From Neoechinorhynchus agilis (lineage: Eukaryota; Acanthocephala): DNA of 64,000 bases. The DNA lies in the NCBI GenBank assembly GCA_051530055.1, contig CM121341.1, forward strand, positions 10,540,001 through 10,604,000. The letters are read 5' to 3'. This document shows positions 43,310 to 54,455 of this stretch, piece by piece. The position numbers and the translations under genes are program-made. Position 1 is the first letter of the stretch. Each line of letters opens with the position of its first letter. The notes under the pieces were generated by a model. The model was not told the DNA's origin, did not search any database, and saw only the letters and a list, made by a program, of their open reading frames with translations.

Positions 43310-43451
43310 GTCGGTATGTGAAGAGGAACCGGGCTATATGATTAGAATTGTTGTTTAGAAGTCTTTACACCCGGTAAATAGTTTTTTATAAGGTTCGAAA
43401 TGTTTTGAATAAAAAAGTGTTTACTGGGTGAAGACTTCTAAACAATAATTC
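43310..43451. mobile_element. MITE-like inverted-repeat element, copy 2
   Basis: Second copy of the same ~141-bp unit, 277 bp downstream. The foldback is 43345-43451. A few substitutions separate it from copy 1. A degenerate arm also occurs at 10.08 kb. Confidence 0.85.
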
Positions 43452-44070
43452 TAGTTATTAACCCAATTGTCGTGGGCAGTCCATCAAATTTTAAAGTACA
43501 GAATTCGAGAAATGCTCTCAAAATGGATATATCGATGAGAATCCATGGGTCAACGAGTGTTTCGTGAATCATTTGCTTAACTTCCTGATCTACCCGCGTG
43601 CAACTTACTTGGTTTCATCTACCTTTTCAGCTTAAGAACTTCGCCACCGAATAATTCGGAATAGGGCTTATCGCTTTTTTTCTACGTGTATAGTCTAATT
43701 TTTTATACTGTTAGTACGGTGAGTTGTTTTGAATAATTAAAGGAAGATGCTCTTCAAGAAAGCGTCATTAAAAATCTTTGGTTACAAAAATCCTGGCGTG
43801 CCTTTTGACTTTACAATGTTTGAGAAATGGGGTATATTTAACTAAAGTAATTAGGGAGAATCTTAGTCAAGGGGACAAAATTGACTTCCAAAAGTTGAAA
43901 TAATGTGGAATGAGGTTTCATCATTCGTTCAAGAAACGAAATGATTGGATTTATTATTTCTATTAAACTTATGTGGCTAATAAATACTTTTTAATCGTAT
44001 TGATTTATATAATATCATCATAGTGAAAAGATGATTCATAGTTTGTTGGTTGTTTTGGAGAACTACAATT
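43452..44070. other. no recognisable gene
   Basis: AT-rich spacer. Nothing was recognised. Confidence 0.4.
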
Positions 44071-45850
44071 GATTCTGCACTCCTTGTGGATTTGAAGCGG
44101 TCGTGCATGCTTTGCGAAAATTTATCCCCCAAAGAACAAAGCCAACAGCAGTTCTAAAAATAGATTTAAAAAATGCTTTCAATACCTTAAAAAGGGAAAT
44201 AATGTTAAAAGCAATTGAGGATGTCGTCCCAGAGGCTTAACCCTATTTTTGGAGAGCATATGCTAAACATACGCCACTGCTGTACAACGACAAAATAATT
44301 TGGTCGCAGAGCGGTATACAATAGGGAGATCCACTCGGCCCCATAGGCTTCTCCGTCGTAGTAAATGATCTTGCCCATTCAATGTTTTCTCCTTTCAACG
44401 CTTGGTACTTGGACGATGCCACATTCGCTGGCGATCCAAATGTTGTTTTGAGCGACCGTCAAAGGATCGTGAATGAAGCTGACCGCTTGAGAATAGAAAT
44501 AAATCCCCAAAAATGCGAACTTCTCATCCTGAACGCAACTGAAAACGAGCGCTCTCAAATCTCTAGCGATTTTGAAGCAGTTGCTCCTGGTCTAGGTTTG
44601 ATCACCCTTGACCAGCTCACACCCCTCGGGAGCTGCGTTCTTGCTGAGAATGTTGCGAAGGACCTGCGCGTACAAATCCCGAAAATGGAGTTGCTCTGCG
44701 GCCGAACTTCTGAGCTTTCGGCACATGAGGTCTCTTCTAGATCAAGAATTGCCTCTATATGCCGAAATTGCTTCATAAGCTAAGAGCAGCTCCATGTTTC
44801 GGAGAAGACAAATTGTTAGGAGAGCTCGACGGGGTAATTCGTAAGCAGCTGGGACATATATTGAATGTCAAATTTTCTGACACAGGTTGACGACAGGCTA
44901 ATTTTCCTACGGCTTATGGTGGTTTTGGAGTTCGCACCACTTCAGACGTCGCTTTAACTGCCTTCCTCTCCTCTTACTGGGCAAGTAAAGTCTATGTCGA
45001 TGCCATTTTAGGCACATCAGTGAAGGATTTGATCTTTGCCACGGGATTATCTCAATGGCATCAATTGACAGGCATCAACCAGCTCCCCGCAAATGAGTGC
45101 AAACAGTCTTCTTGAGACATTCCTCTTGTTCAGAAGATTCACAACTCTTTCAAAGATCTTCTGGATGAGGTGTCTCAGGTCCGGCTGGTAGCCTGTTCCA
45201 CGAAGGAGTCGGGAGCGTGGCTGAATGCTCTCCCTGTAGGTAAACTTGGAAATCTCCTTGCTGACTCAGTCGTCAGGATCGCAGTATCCTTGAGATTAGG
45301 TCCACCGATTTGCATCCCGCATCGCTGCCGCTGTGGCACTATAGTGGACTCTTCGGGGAGACACGGTCTCATATGCAAGACGTCATCGGGACGATTTCCA
45401 AGGCATGCTGAAATCAATGCCATTCTGAGTAGGACTCTAAAAACGCTTTCCCTTCCAAACATTCTAGAACCCACTAATCTTTGTAGATTAGATGGAAGAC
45501 GCCCTGATGGCGTGACCGTATTTCCTTGGCGGGAGGTGGACACGTTGGCAAACTCCAACATCAGCCACTCGAAAAAAGGTCCAGGAAGAGCGGCGACGGC
45601 TGCAGAGGATCGGAAATGCTCAAAATACAGGGAGCTAATCCGAAATTACCATTTTGTCCCCTTCGGCGTGGAAACGTATGGGGCCTTGGGAGGGTCGGCA
45701 CTAGCCCTCCTGAAGGACTTGGGGAAACGAATTTACGCAGCAACTGGAGAGCCAAGATCGAAGTCGTTCTTGGCGCAAAAAATAAGCATTGCGGTGCAGC
45801 GGGGCAATGCGGCTAGCATTTTGGCCAGCGCCGATGAATGGGAGCGTTGA
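44071..45850 (+). mobile_element. LINE B, RT to 3' end copy
   Basis: Plus-strand copy starting inside the RT: GFEAVVHALRKFIPQR, LKIDLKNAFNTLKRE, a GIQ-GDPLGP region, FNAWYLDDATFAGD (catalytic YLDD, about 44395-44436), INPQKCELL and ITLDQLTPLGSC. The C-terminal frame 45170-45850 has CRCGTIVDSSGRHGLICK (knuckle), LDGRRPDGVTVFPW, AATAAEDRKCSKYREL, FVPFGVETYGALGG and AVQRGNAASILASADEWER followed by a stop. A few breaks lie in the middle. The 5' part is missing. Confidence 0.75.
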
Positions 45851-45925
45851 TGAAACTATAAATTATGTATTCTTGCTTAATTTTTTTTATTAAATTCAAT
45901 ATTTCGATCCCCTATCTTGGATCTT

Positions 45926-45976
45926 CTTCAGAATTGTTTGCAAGTACGTCGTAAACACTTGCAAGCAATTCTGAAG
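45926..45976. repeat. 20-bp hairpin behind LINE B 3' end
   Basis: CTTCAGAATTGTTTGCAAGT is followed after 11 bases by ACTTGCAAGCAATTCTGAAG. The 20-bp stem has one wobble-type mismatch. It lies 76 bp after the LINE B stop. Whether it belongs to the LINE 3' UTR is unclear, because the copies at 31.8 and 52.3 kb lack it. Confidence 0.8.
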
Positions 45977-46019
45977 ACGCTGACACCGTTTTTCCAATGA
46001 AATTTTAAGAGCAATGATT

Positions 46020-46345
46020 TCGTTTACCACATTGCAAATATCTTCAGCTATAAGAATTTGTTGACACATTTTTCATCTCTTATGAACCGAACAAAACTAC
46101 CAGTTCGGCTTTGCCGCTAACTTTTGTGGGTTCCTCAACTTGAAAAGACCACATCATAGACACTTCACCGTGAAAGTGTTCGCAGATTTGATCTTGTAAA
46201 TCAAATGATAAGTCTTCAATTCTGAGCGGGATATTATCCTTTTACAAAGGAACCATCTAAACCTGGATATGTTGTTTCCAAGTGTCTCTTCAATGTGTTT
46301 GGAACAAGCGCCTCGTTCGACAAAGCTGAATTTCAAATAAGACAG
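46020..46345 (-). mobile_element. hAT/ZBED-like transposase fragment
   Basis: The minus strand reads a BED-finger-like block, NSALSNEALVPNTLKRHLET, preceded by CLI, which resembles the C-x-x-C...H zinc finger of ZBED5/SCAND3-type proteins. A shifted frame then has EDLSFDLQDQICEHF, MWSFQVEEPTKVSGKAELVV and FIRDEKCVNKFL, which resemble the hAT catalytic-domain start (LDESTDV...QLLVYVRY-type). It is truncated on both sides and broken, so not functional. It could derive from a hAT transposon or a domesticated ZBED gene. Confidence 0.65.
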
Positions 46346-46529
46346 AATGACAATGGAGCATCTTCGGGTCCCGAAGATATGAAAATATATCGAATATAAT
46401 TTTCGTTGTACCTTCGTTTGGTTCCTTGCTCTTCATTTAGCGCTTTTGCAATTTTATTCCTTCGAACGTATTTCTCCATGGATAAAAATGAATAGCGCTT
46501 ATTGATATAAATTTCACATAGTTGTAAAA
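46346..46529. other. short spacer
   Basis: No feature seen. Confidence 0.3.
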
Positions 46530-47180
46530 GACGTTAGTGGCGCACAGTTTGATAAACACTGATTCAGAGGAAGATAATCTCCTCTTGCTTCTAACTTTCG
46601 ATTTACTTAAAGCCTTAAATAAAATCGAAGTAGTTTTCATCATTAATATCTTATGTTATTTCAATTTCCCCTTTAATATAATTGCAAGGGTTAATAATAT
46701 TTTTTTCCGAATTTTTCCTTTATCAAGATGATCCTTTAAGTAATCGCTTTTATCCGACCGGAGGTGCCCCTGAGATTAACCTCAGTTCATTGTGCAGAAT
46801 TGTTCTATGTGTCAAGAAATCATTATCAATGCGGGTGATATCACTGCCCTTATTAAAGAATTAAATTATGTATCTGCCGGTCTGGATCCAATCTAAACAA
46901 ATTTATCGTTAATTCTAGATCAGTCTTTGGCAAAAGGAATATTCGTAAATTTCTCGCTCAACTTTTTAAAATAGATAACCGTAATATTATTAAAAAGATC
47001 AATATTTTAGGTTATACTCTCACTAAGAATCTTACTGTACACGATGATCTAAATATAAATCAAAGAAGCTGCTTTATACAGCTCGTCAAAAAACTAAAAG
47101 AACTTCGGTCTTAGTAGCAGTCATTTAAAGACCATTTGGAATTCCAGGGCTATATCCAAACTCCTTTTTACTCTAGAGCC
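46530..47180 (+). mobile_element. decayed LINE RT fragment, third type
   Basis: Plus-strand frames recall an RT palm (LLLLTFDLLKALNKIEVVFI, then NFPFNIIARVNN). Further on come LNKFIVNSRSVFGKRNIRKF and KINILGYTLTKNLTVHDDL, resembling the post-RT region of LINEs. The INILGYT block also occurs at about 50290. It is too decayed for clade assignment. Confidence 0.4.
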
Positions 47181-47474
47181 AGACCGCCCGAAAAGCGCAT
47201 AATTTTCCTCGAAACATTTCTCTGTGCTTTCCATTCCCTCCCTTATCTTTGGGCTTCATCCCTATTGGAAAAAGGGGATCGATTGGTAAATGGCAGACAT
47301 TTTGTAATGTGGTGAATGTTTGTCAGGTATTCAAAGAAGCGCACATCTGAGTATCATCGGCCTAGAAAATTCTTATGGAGGACGGTAAGAGAACGAGTTT
47401 TGAGCCGACATCTCTCGCCTGTACTTTAGGAAAAATAGAACTTTTTTCTAAAAATATATGGCGTGGTTAGCTCC

Positions 47475-47700
47475 AAGTCAAAGTTCTGCTTTATCTTACC
47501 ATCCCTCAACTACGGTTATCCCGTATTTTGCACCCTTTCCAAATCGCCAATCCGCCGTCTTGAAATTCATTATAAAAGAGCATCTAAAAATTGCACAACT
47601 TATTTTTCCCCCTTTCACCGAATGCCTTGATGCTATTTTCATAAAACAATCAAAACAAACGTGTTATTTTTATTATTATACGATCACATAAATCTCCGTC
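47475..47700 (+). mobile_element. LINE A 3' fragment
   Basis: The frame TTVIPYFAPFPNRQSAVLKF, with FPPFTECLDAIFIKQS, matches the C-terminal end of the LINE A copies at 26.8 and 37.0 kb. It is followed by an ACGTGTTATTTTTATTATTA tail. Confidence 0.65.
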
Positions 47701-48839
47701 AGAGTGCTTACTTTGTTTCGGAATATCTCGTTCTAACAAATTACCTTAACGACTTTAGAAAAAGATAAATTTCTACACCCATAATGGCCAATAGTAAAAC
47801 TAAGACGCAATACTTGACATGGGAGGATAAAACAAAAAATAGATCAAATCGTTTTTGAGTAAATAGCCGGTTTCGTTAACTTCACGAGCGACGAAACTTG
47901 GTAAGAAGGTAAGAAAACCGTCCAGTCTTAATCTGATAAAAAACCGGACAAATAAATGCTGTTATAAAAATTGACAAATCAATAACCAATATTAGAAATT
48001 TGGGCTCTTGCATTTCAAGAGGGGTTGTAGGAAGACGGAAACTAGACCGACTCTAACTTCTGTGAGTAGCTTCTTGAATTTAGCTCGGATCACTGCCAAA
48101 AAGAAACAGCATAAATCATTTGCCCAATGACGCCTTAATGAGCAGGTCACTATATACCATTTTAGACAAGAAATAGATAAAATCCTACGCCCTAGTCCAT
48201 TTGATAAATGCGATTTCTCCATGGTCAACTATAAGATGGACAGTGTACAAGTTTTAAAACTGCAAAACTCTACCTGAGATGTCGGTCGTTGCGGACACTC
48301 CCTGTATGCCCTTTAGCTCAATAATTGCTCTGCTAGTGCACAATCGGCTTCAAATCGGCTAAACATCAAAAAATTTAATAGAACTAAAATCAATTTGACA
48401 ACGCCAATCTCCTTATCAGCGCCTTGTCGCCTCGAGACATCGACGAACTCTACTTTCCAGATACCTTGAGTAATCATTTAATTGCCTGAGGAACGAAGTC
48501 TTTGGTTTGGCACGAGGTCGTAGATTCTTTAAAGCACTTAAAGAATCGTCTAAAGAAACTCCCGTGTTCGATGCGATAAAATGGCAAGAATCGACCACTC
48601 AAGATCGCAAAAGGCAAAGAATGTGGGTGACCTCAAATGATACTAAATGCAATCGCATTCTATGCATTTGATAACCGCATATTGTACTTAGTCGGATACT
48701 GGGGGACAGTAAGCAACCCCTCTTACTATGCAACAATCACACTGCGAACCTGCAATGTATTGTTGAGAATTTTTATAATCACCAAAAATACATCCATGAA
48801 CAACAGCTGCGTACAGCACCTTTTTAAGACAAGGATAGG
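47701..48839. other. no recognisable gene
   Basis: Contains short minus-strand frames (47992-48228, 48416-48598) without recognisable homology. Possibly further repeat debris. Confidence 0.4.
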
Positions 48840-49700
48840 CTGGCAAAATTAGACGAGACGGTGAAAGCCTCTCGAGAAAATTTAAAATACTCAGCTGTCA
48901 GGCGAAGCCTGGTGTCAAGCGTCTTTGCCTGTGTCGTCCGGCGGTTTGGGTATCCGGAAAGCAGCCGATATTTCAATGCCACCTTATTTGGGATCGTGTG
49001 AAGCAAACCGCAAAGTTGTTCAATCCTTTCTTGGCGAGAATTACACTTTGGATGGAGATATCGTGGAGCCTCTTAATCTTTGGTTTGAACATTCAGGCAG
49101 CGAGCAGGTACCGTAAATGGTTGCAAACAATCAGTTTGGGACTCACCCCTGCTAGCGGTGAACCGAATTCGATTGACGGCGCTCTACAAGAGAATTGGGC
49201 GCTTGGATCAAAGCTATCCTAATCGCTTCTGTGGGTACCTTTCTCCCCGAAGAGACATTAATGATTGCAGTGTCCATGAGACTTGGGTACCGATGTGCAC
49301 ATCGCTGCCGTATCGGAGCGACCGTGGAACCATCGGGACGTCATGGTCTCGTCTGTCGGCAATTAGGCGGAAGGTACTCACGACACGCCGAAGTGAACAC
49401 AATTCTTAGTGGTGCCCTGGAGTCGAGCAATCTTTGCCGACTCTATGGCCGTAGACCGGACGGTGTCGCAGTATTCCCGTGGCGAGAAGGAAAATGCCTT
49501 CTCTAGGACGCCATTCGCAGCTAGCAACATAAAGTTCTACGCCGTTATACCAGGGGGAACAGCAACCGTCGCTGATGAACGCAAAAGGACAAAATACAGG
49601 GACCTGAGTCGAAATCATTATTTTGTTCCCTTTGGCGTCGAGACGCTCGGGTCGTTTGGTACCGCGGCACAGGATCTATTCAAGCAAGCTCGGCTCTAGG
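48840..49700 (+). mobile_element. LINE B C-terminal copy
   Basis: Plus-strand pieces in LINE B order: SLPVSSGGLGIRKAADIS (48925), CRIGATVEPSGRHGLVCR (about 49305), RLYGRRPDGVAVFPWREGKC (about 49437), ATVADERKRTKYRDLSRN and FVPFGVETLGSFGTAAQD. Several frame changes. It stops at the junction with an inverted LINE B piece. Confidence 0.7.
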
Positions 49701-49890
49701 GTGTTGGACGCATTCAAAGTATTCAGGGAACAACTAAGAATTGCGTTCACTTCGACCTGTCGCGAGTACCTTACACCTGATTGCCCGCTCCGCAACGGCA
49801 GCGATAGTATGTGAAGAGCAGTACCTCAAGTCTCAGCGACACTGTGATCTTTTCTGTCTCGTCGTAGAGCTGGGTACCCAAAGAAGCGAT
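49690..49890 (-). mobile_element. LINE B fragment, inverted
   Basis: The minus strand reads ITVSLRLE, YYRCRCGAG, RQVEVNAILSCSLNTL and NTLEP, the knuckle region of LINE B. It is head-to-head with the preceding copy. Confidence 0.6.
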
Positions 49891-50029
49891 TTAAAAGAGC
49901 ATTGCGCCGAGCTACCGATTCACTAGTCGAGACAGCCTCCAATCGAGTTCGGCTCATCCGGTCACGAGAATCTAAAATTAAAAAGTTATGAATTCTCGCT
50001 ACCAGGAGTGTGTCCTAAACTGATTGCTT

Positions 50030-50280
50030 GCGGCTACCAGATATTAACACCAAAGATCAACAGCCTTCACGAAATCTTCATTCAACCTGTAAACCTCGTA
50101 AAGAAATCACTGAACTATTTGATGGCTTACTTCATATGATCCTAAATAAGCCGGCATGGAAATATCTACTGCTTTTCGGCCACCAAAACCGCCGGATTAC
50201 ACAGGTAGGGATGCTTGACTATAGACCTCGTTCGACAGTTAAGTATTTTAAATTTTCTCGAGACAAGCTTTCATCGTTTT
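50030..50280 (-). mobile_element. LINE B fragment
   Basis: The minus strand carries the SLPV...GGFG, KAVDISMPAYLGS-like region in broken frames. The part at 50208-50280 is nearly the same as 22491-22556. Confidence 0.6.
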
Positions 50281-50420
50281 AAATAAAATTTACATTTTGG
50301 GTTATACGTTTACTATTAACCTAATCATTAAGGGCGATCTTAAGAAACAAAAGATTCCTTAAAATGACTTCCTAACGCCACGAAATTAGTCTGGCTTCGT
50401 TTTCTACTCTAGAGGCCACA
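50281..50420 (+). mobile_element. scrap of the third LINE type
   Basis: Reads ILGYTFTINL...GDLKKQ, parallel to INILGYTLTKNL...DDL at 47.0 kb. A CTACTCTAGAGGCC block resembles 47.15 kb. Confidence 0.35.
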
Positions 50421-50994
50421 ACGCCGGTCGTTCCTTCGCTTCTTATTTACTGTTATATCGAATTTCCTTTATAACTGAGACAAATCGCTTGCATGAACCA
50501 AGAGGAAAGTTTCGAAGTAAATCGAAATGTTACACATTGAAACTCTAAGCCTCTAAAATGTCGCGTTTTTGTTCGTTCAAAAAGAGAGAGGTGCAAATAA
50601 CAGATTTCGTTGTATTTGAATTCCCTGATCCTTCGGATAAGGGAGGAGGATCGGAATTAATGGATCCCGCGGGGAAGAGATCAAACTAACGTTTCGTCGT
50701 TCATATTAGATTTTTGTGCACTTTAAAAGTTAAAATTAGATGGGAAACTCACAACGCATTACGTCAATAATAATTTTGAAGGAGATAATTAATTTACTTG
50801 TTAATTATTTGTTTTGCATGACATCTCCTAAGAAACAACAAAAAATGCCAACCGCGTACGCATCGATGACAAAATATTCGATTATTGGCGGATCAATTAA
50901 ATCAATAACAGAATGGCATTCTTTCTTCATTTTAGCACTAATGTAACATAAATTCGAGAGTTTTCCGTACACTTTTTCTCATTCCTTTTAAAAA
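50421..50994. other. upstream of PSMB1, no gene seen
   Basis: AT-rich sequence. It presumably includes the PSMB1 promoter, and the last ~50 bp before the ATG are AT-rich leader. Confidence 0.4.
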
Positions 50995-51690
50995 ATGTTC
51001 GCTCCAACTCAACTCGAAGCGATAAGTGATCGTAGTACATCGGATTGGTCTCCTTATGAATTCCACAGTGGAACGATTGTGGGCGTTGCGGGCGATGACT
51101 ACGTCCTGGTAGCGTCGGACACTCGTCTAACGGACGACCGAGATGTTCTCTTGTCCCGCCAGTTTCCTCACATTCAAACATTTGCTAAGAATTTATGTCT
51201 TCTAACAACGGGGTTTATGGGCGATACTACAGCTTTGGTCAAAATCCTTCAAATGGAACTCATGGACTATCAGCTGATGCATCGACGTGTTATGCCCGTA
51301 GAAGCGATGGCTTCGTTGCTTTCTTCAACTCTTTACCGTCGTCGGTTTTTCCCACTTTACACCTATAACCTTGTTGCTGGAATCGACCGGGACGGACATG
51401 GTGCTTTGTTCGGATTCGATCCAGTTGGTTCTTATGAACGACTCCCGTTCGCATGCGGTGGACCGGGATCTTCTCTTATTACACCTTTACTAGATAGTCA
51501 AATCGGAATGAAGAACCGAATACCGGAAGGAGTTGTGAGTATTGGACAAGAAGAAGTATTGAAAACCGTAGTCGATATGTTCACTTCTGCTGCCGAACGA
51601 CAAGTTAACGTTGGAGATGGTCTACTGGTATCCGTTTTAAGTGCGGATGGAAAGACGAAAACTGGTGTTTATCCTCTTAGAAAAGATTAA
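50995..51690 (+). CDS. PSMB1: 20S proteasome subunit beta-6 (type beta-1)
   Basis: A 231-residue single-exon protein, the non-catalytic beta-6 subunit of the 20S core beta ring. Landmarks: FHSGTIVGVAGDDYVLVASD (about residues 23-42), DTRLTDDRDVL, LLTTGFMGDTTALVKILQ, LSSTLYRRRFFPLYTYNLVA (diagnostic of beta-6), FGFDPVGSYERLPFACGGPG, LLDSQIGMKN and SAAERQVNVGDGLLVSV. It ends in LRKD like animal orthologues. The N-terminal part before the beta-sandwich is short, and there is no processing Gly-Thr catalytic junction, as expected for this subunit. ATG at 50995. Confidence 0.92.
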   Translation: MFAPTQLEAISDRSTSDWSPYEFHSGTIVGVAGDDYVLVASDTRLTDDRDVLLSRQFPHIQTFAKNLCLLTTGFMGDTTALVKILQMELMDYQLMHRRVMPVEAMASLLSSTLYRRRFFPLYTYNLVAGIDRDGHGALFGFDPVGSYERLPFACGGPGSSLITPLLDSQIGMKNRIPEGVVSIGQEEVLKTVVDMFTSAAERQVNVGDGLLVSVLSADGKTKTGVYPLRKD

Positions 51691-52021
51691 AATTTCTTGT
51701 GATCTTCGACGGGGGAAAATATACTTTATTTTTTGTAGTTTTGCCACCCCACCCGAATTTAAATTCACTAATTTTGTTGTCTGAAAGCGTCTATTACTAA
51801 CTAACAATGACAAACCTTGAGGAAATGTCGGAATTATCGGAGAGGTGAAATATCGGGGAAATAAATGAGTGAATTTTTGAATCCGGTGAGGTGGCAAAAG
51901 TACCATAAGAAAATATAGTATTTTGTTATTTAGATTCACACCCGAGAAATATCATTAAAGACGAACGTATATGTTTCGACATTCTATCAATTCAATTTGT
52001 AGTAGCTCGTAAGTTAAAATT
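51691..52021. other. 3' flank of PSMB1
   Basis: No gene seen. The LINE B fragment begins right after. Confidence 0.4.
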
Positions 52022-52341
52022 ATTGGGGATTACCGTATTTCCGTGGCGGAAGGGTAAATGCCACCTCTGGGACGGCATTTGTGTCGATACACTCAAGGCC
52101 AGCAATCTCAAGTTCTCCGTGGTTCAAGCTGGAGGTGCAGCGAGCGCGGCGGAAGGACGGAAAATGGCGAAATACCTCGATTTAGCCCGGGAACATGTGT
52201 TTGTACCTTTTGGGGTTGAGACCTACGGATTTCTTGGTAGCGAGGCTCTTTAACTTCTGAAGGATCTGAAGCGACGCCTTCAGGTTACAACCGGTGATGC
52301 AAGGTCAGGTACGGCGAATAATTATGTTATATCTTTAAAAT
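52022..52341 (+). mobile_element. LINE B 3' fragment, close relative of the 31.8 kb copy
   Basis: Nearly identical (opposite strand) to the C-terminal part of 31790-34340: ITVFPWRKGKCHLWDGICVD, GAASAAEGRKMAKYLDLARE and FGVETYGFLGSEAL followed by a stop. After AAGGTCAGGT it has a ~65-bp deletion and resumes in the 3' tail GAATAATTATGTTATATC, which defines the LINE B 3' end. Confidence 0.8.
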
Positions 52342-53660
52342 AGAACCTATGATTGTAAAAAAAATTCGTGACTTTGTATTTATTGTAAAGTTTGTTTTGA
52401 TGGGGGCGAGATGAATAAAATTACTCGGAAGAGGCCCAAATGAACTGAATTCGGACCGCAAGCCAGGTATTATGTTGAAGGCGTTCTTTTCTTACATGCA
52501 ATAGCATCGATCATCTTCGCTTTTGCCTTAGATCGATTGTTAGTTTGTTTTTTCCCGTTTAAGTATCATTTAAAGTTTGCGATACCATTAAGTTGTGCCC
52601 TTACAGGAAGGAGTACGGCTTTAAAACTACTCAGGAAAGGTCGCAAATAACTAATTGTGTAATTGCATAGGGAGCGAAAAATGAATTAAAAATCGCGACG
52701 CAATGCTTGGTACGAAAACATATCGTTCCGACCCCTTTAACAAATTTTGGCTCGGCTTTAAAAGAAAACAAAGCTGTTTGGAATATCAATGGTTGAGAAT
52801 TGAAGATATATTTGTTTGGTTCATATTTTATATCGAATATTTGACCTTTTTCAGCGGTAATGCTTTTTCGGATTTCTTAGTATTTGCTTCTACGAAAAAA
52901 TGCTTTTATTTGGCAACGTTTAAGCCGCCTTAAATAATGACAAATCGTTATAATGTTGGAATTTTCCGACGATATATCGGTAATAAATTGGTAAATTTAA
53001 ATCCGGAGTGTTATAACTACCAAGCGTAACTAAAAAGTACTATTAGATAATTTAAAATGTTCCATAGAAAAAAGTATTATTGTTATTTAGAGATATATTT
53101 TGACTGATTGAATCAGAGCCATTATATCAATTCAGTCTACAAATTTCATAGGAATTTGTCACAAACACATGACATGATTGTTCGTATTGATTAGGGAACC
53201 CGAGACTGATTGTATCAGTTGAAATATATTCGACTTTAATGATCCTCTGGGATGTCGACAAGCGACCTCAATAACAATATATCTAAGCATTCGAATGCAA
53301 TCCTCAATAAAAGAAAAAAAGTTCCAACTGATTTGATTTTAACGGGATTACATTCATTATAGGTAAAATTTAAATCATTTAATCCCACTTTAAAATGGCT
53401 GAAAGTCCTATTAATGACGGAAAAGGATTAATGTATTCACTTCACAGTTGAAATGAACAGCTATAAAGCAACTTTTATGTTGGCTTGGTTCTAACTGTGT
53501 ATTTTATAGAATATTGTATAAAATACTGTCGATCTAATAAAGCTCCGTGGATTGGTTCTCCGATGACAGTTCCGCAAATCTTCAACACAATTGTTCATTT
53601 TCTCCCTGCGCTCCTCAAAAGCAGAATTAGATATATTAAACCTCTTTTTCCCGCGCTGGG
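52342..53660. other. no recognisable gene
   Basis: About 1.3 kb of AT-rich sequence. The last part is 3' flank of the tetraspanin on the minus strand. Confidence 0.45.
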
Positions 53661-53663
53661 AGC

Positions 53664-54455
53664 TCAATCATACCGCTCCGGTATCCCTAATCCAACAGCT
53701 ACGGCCAAAAGAATACTAAAAAACTCAATACAAATGAACGAAACCTGCAATGATATAATGGCAGGCATGTGTTTGTTAAGATGTTCATCGATTTTTGCAA
53801 GACATCCAACATTGTATTTATCGCCACTTTTGGAAGAACACGTTAACGGCACGTGTTGATAATCATGAGGTCCGTGTAAGCCACAGCACTTTAACGCTTG
53901 CTCGATTGTACCGAAAATCATAATTCCGGTCGGCCGCTTTCTTGTGGAATTATGGTGAGTAGACGAGCCGTTCATTGGTTTCAGAACGTGTTCGTGGAAC
54001 ATGTTATCCATACTTGATTTTAGTTGAACACTGAATACACCTTTATAGCTCATGAGTAAAAATATGGCAATTAGTTGAAGTATAAACAGAACAATGATGC
54101 ATCCTGTGTATAGGCCCAGAAATACTTTATCCTTTTTCCAAGCACCAAAACAGCCAAGGAACGAAAGGGCAAATACAAAAACACCAATGAATATCCATGC
54201 AGAGGCAGTCATCCTTATGCTAGCAATGGTACCACTATCAACGTCTTTAACAGCATTCATCGATAAATCAACGTATTTGTCCGAGCGGATCCAAATACAG
54301 GTACCAATAAGCATAAGGGCTAAAATTCCACTTAGCACATTGAATGTAACCAACATTATCTGAGACGCCTTGCTGCAACCTATCAACCTTTTATTGGACG
54401 GCGAATCATTAGTAATTTTGTCTGAAGTTGTGGAAGATTGCTCGTTGTTCTCCAT
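53664..54455 (-). CDS. tetraspanin
   Basis: A 263-residue four-pass membrane organiser protein in one exon. The start chosen is the ATG at 54455 (MENNEQSS), since the frame upstream has no ATG. Membrane segments are at ~32-54, 85-104, 113-135 and 232-255. The large extracellular loop has the family signature CCG (190-192) and two further cysteines (206, 218), giving the four-Cys pattern. Intracellular Cys lie near the membrane (C27, C102), as usual for palmitoylation. The C-terminal tail is very short (GIPERYD). Subfamily not assigned. A leading exon further upstream is possible but not required. Confidence 0.88.
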   Translation of the reverse strand: MENNEQSSTTSDKITNDSPSNKRLIGCSKASQIMLVTFNVLSGILALMLIGTCIWIRSDKYVDLSMNAVKDVDSGTIASIRMTASAWIFIGVFVFALSFLGCFGAWKKDKVFLGLYTGCIIVLFILQLIAIFLLMSYKGVFSVQLKSSMDNMFHEHVLKPMNGSSTHHNSTRKRPTGIMIFGTIEQALKCCGLHGPHDYQHVPLTCSSKSGDKYNVGCLAKIDEHLNKHMPAIISLQVSFICIEFFSILLAVAVGLGIPERYD

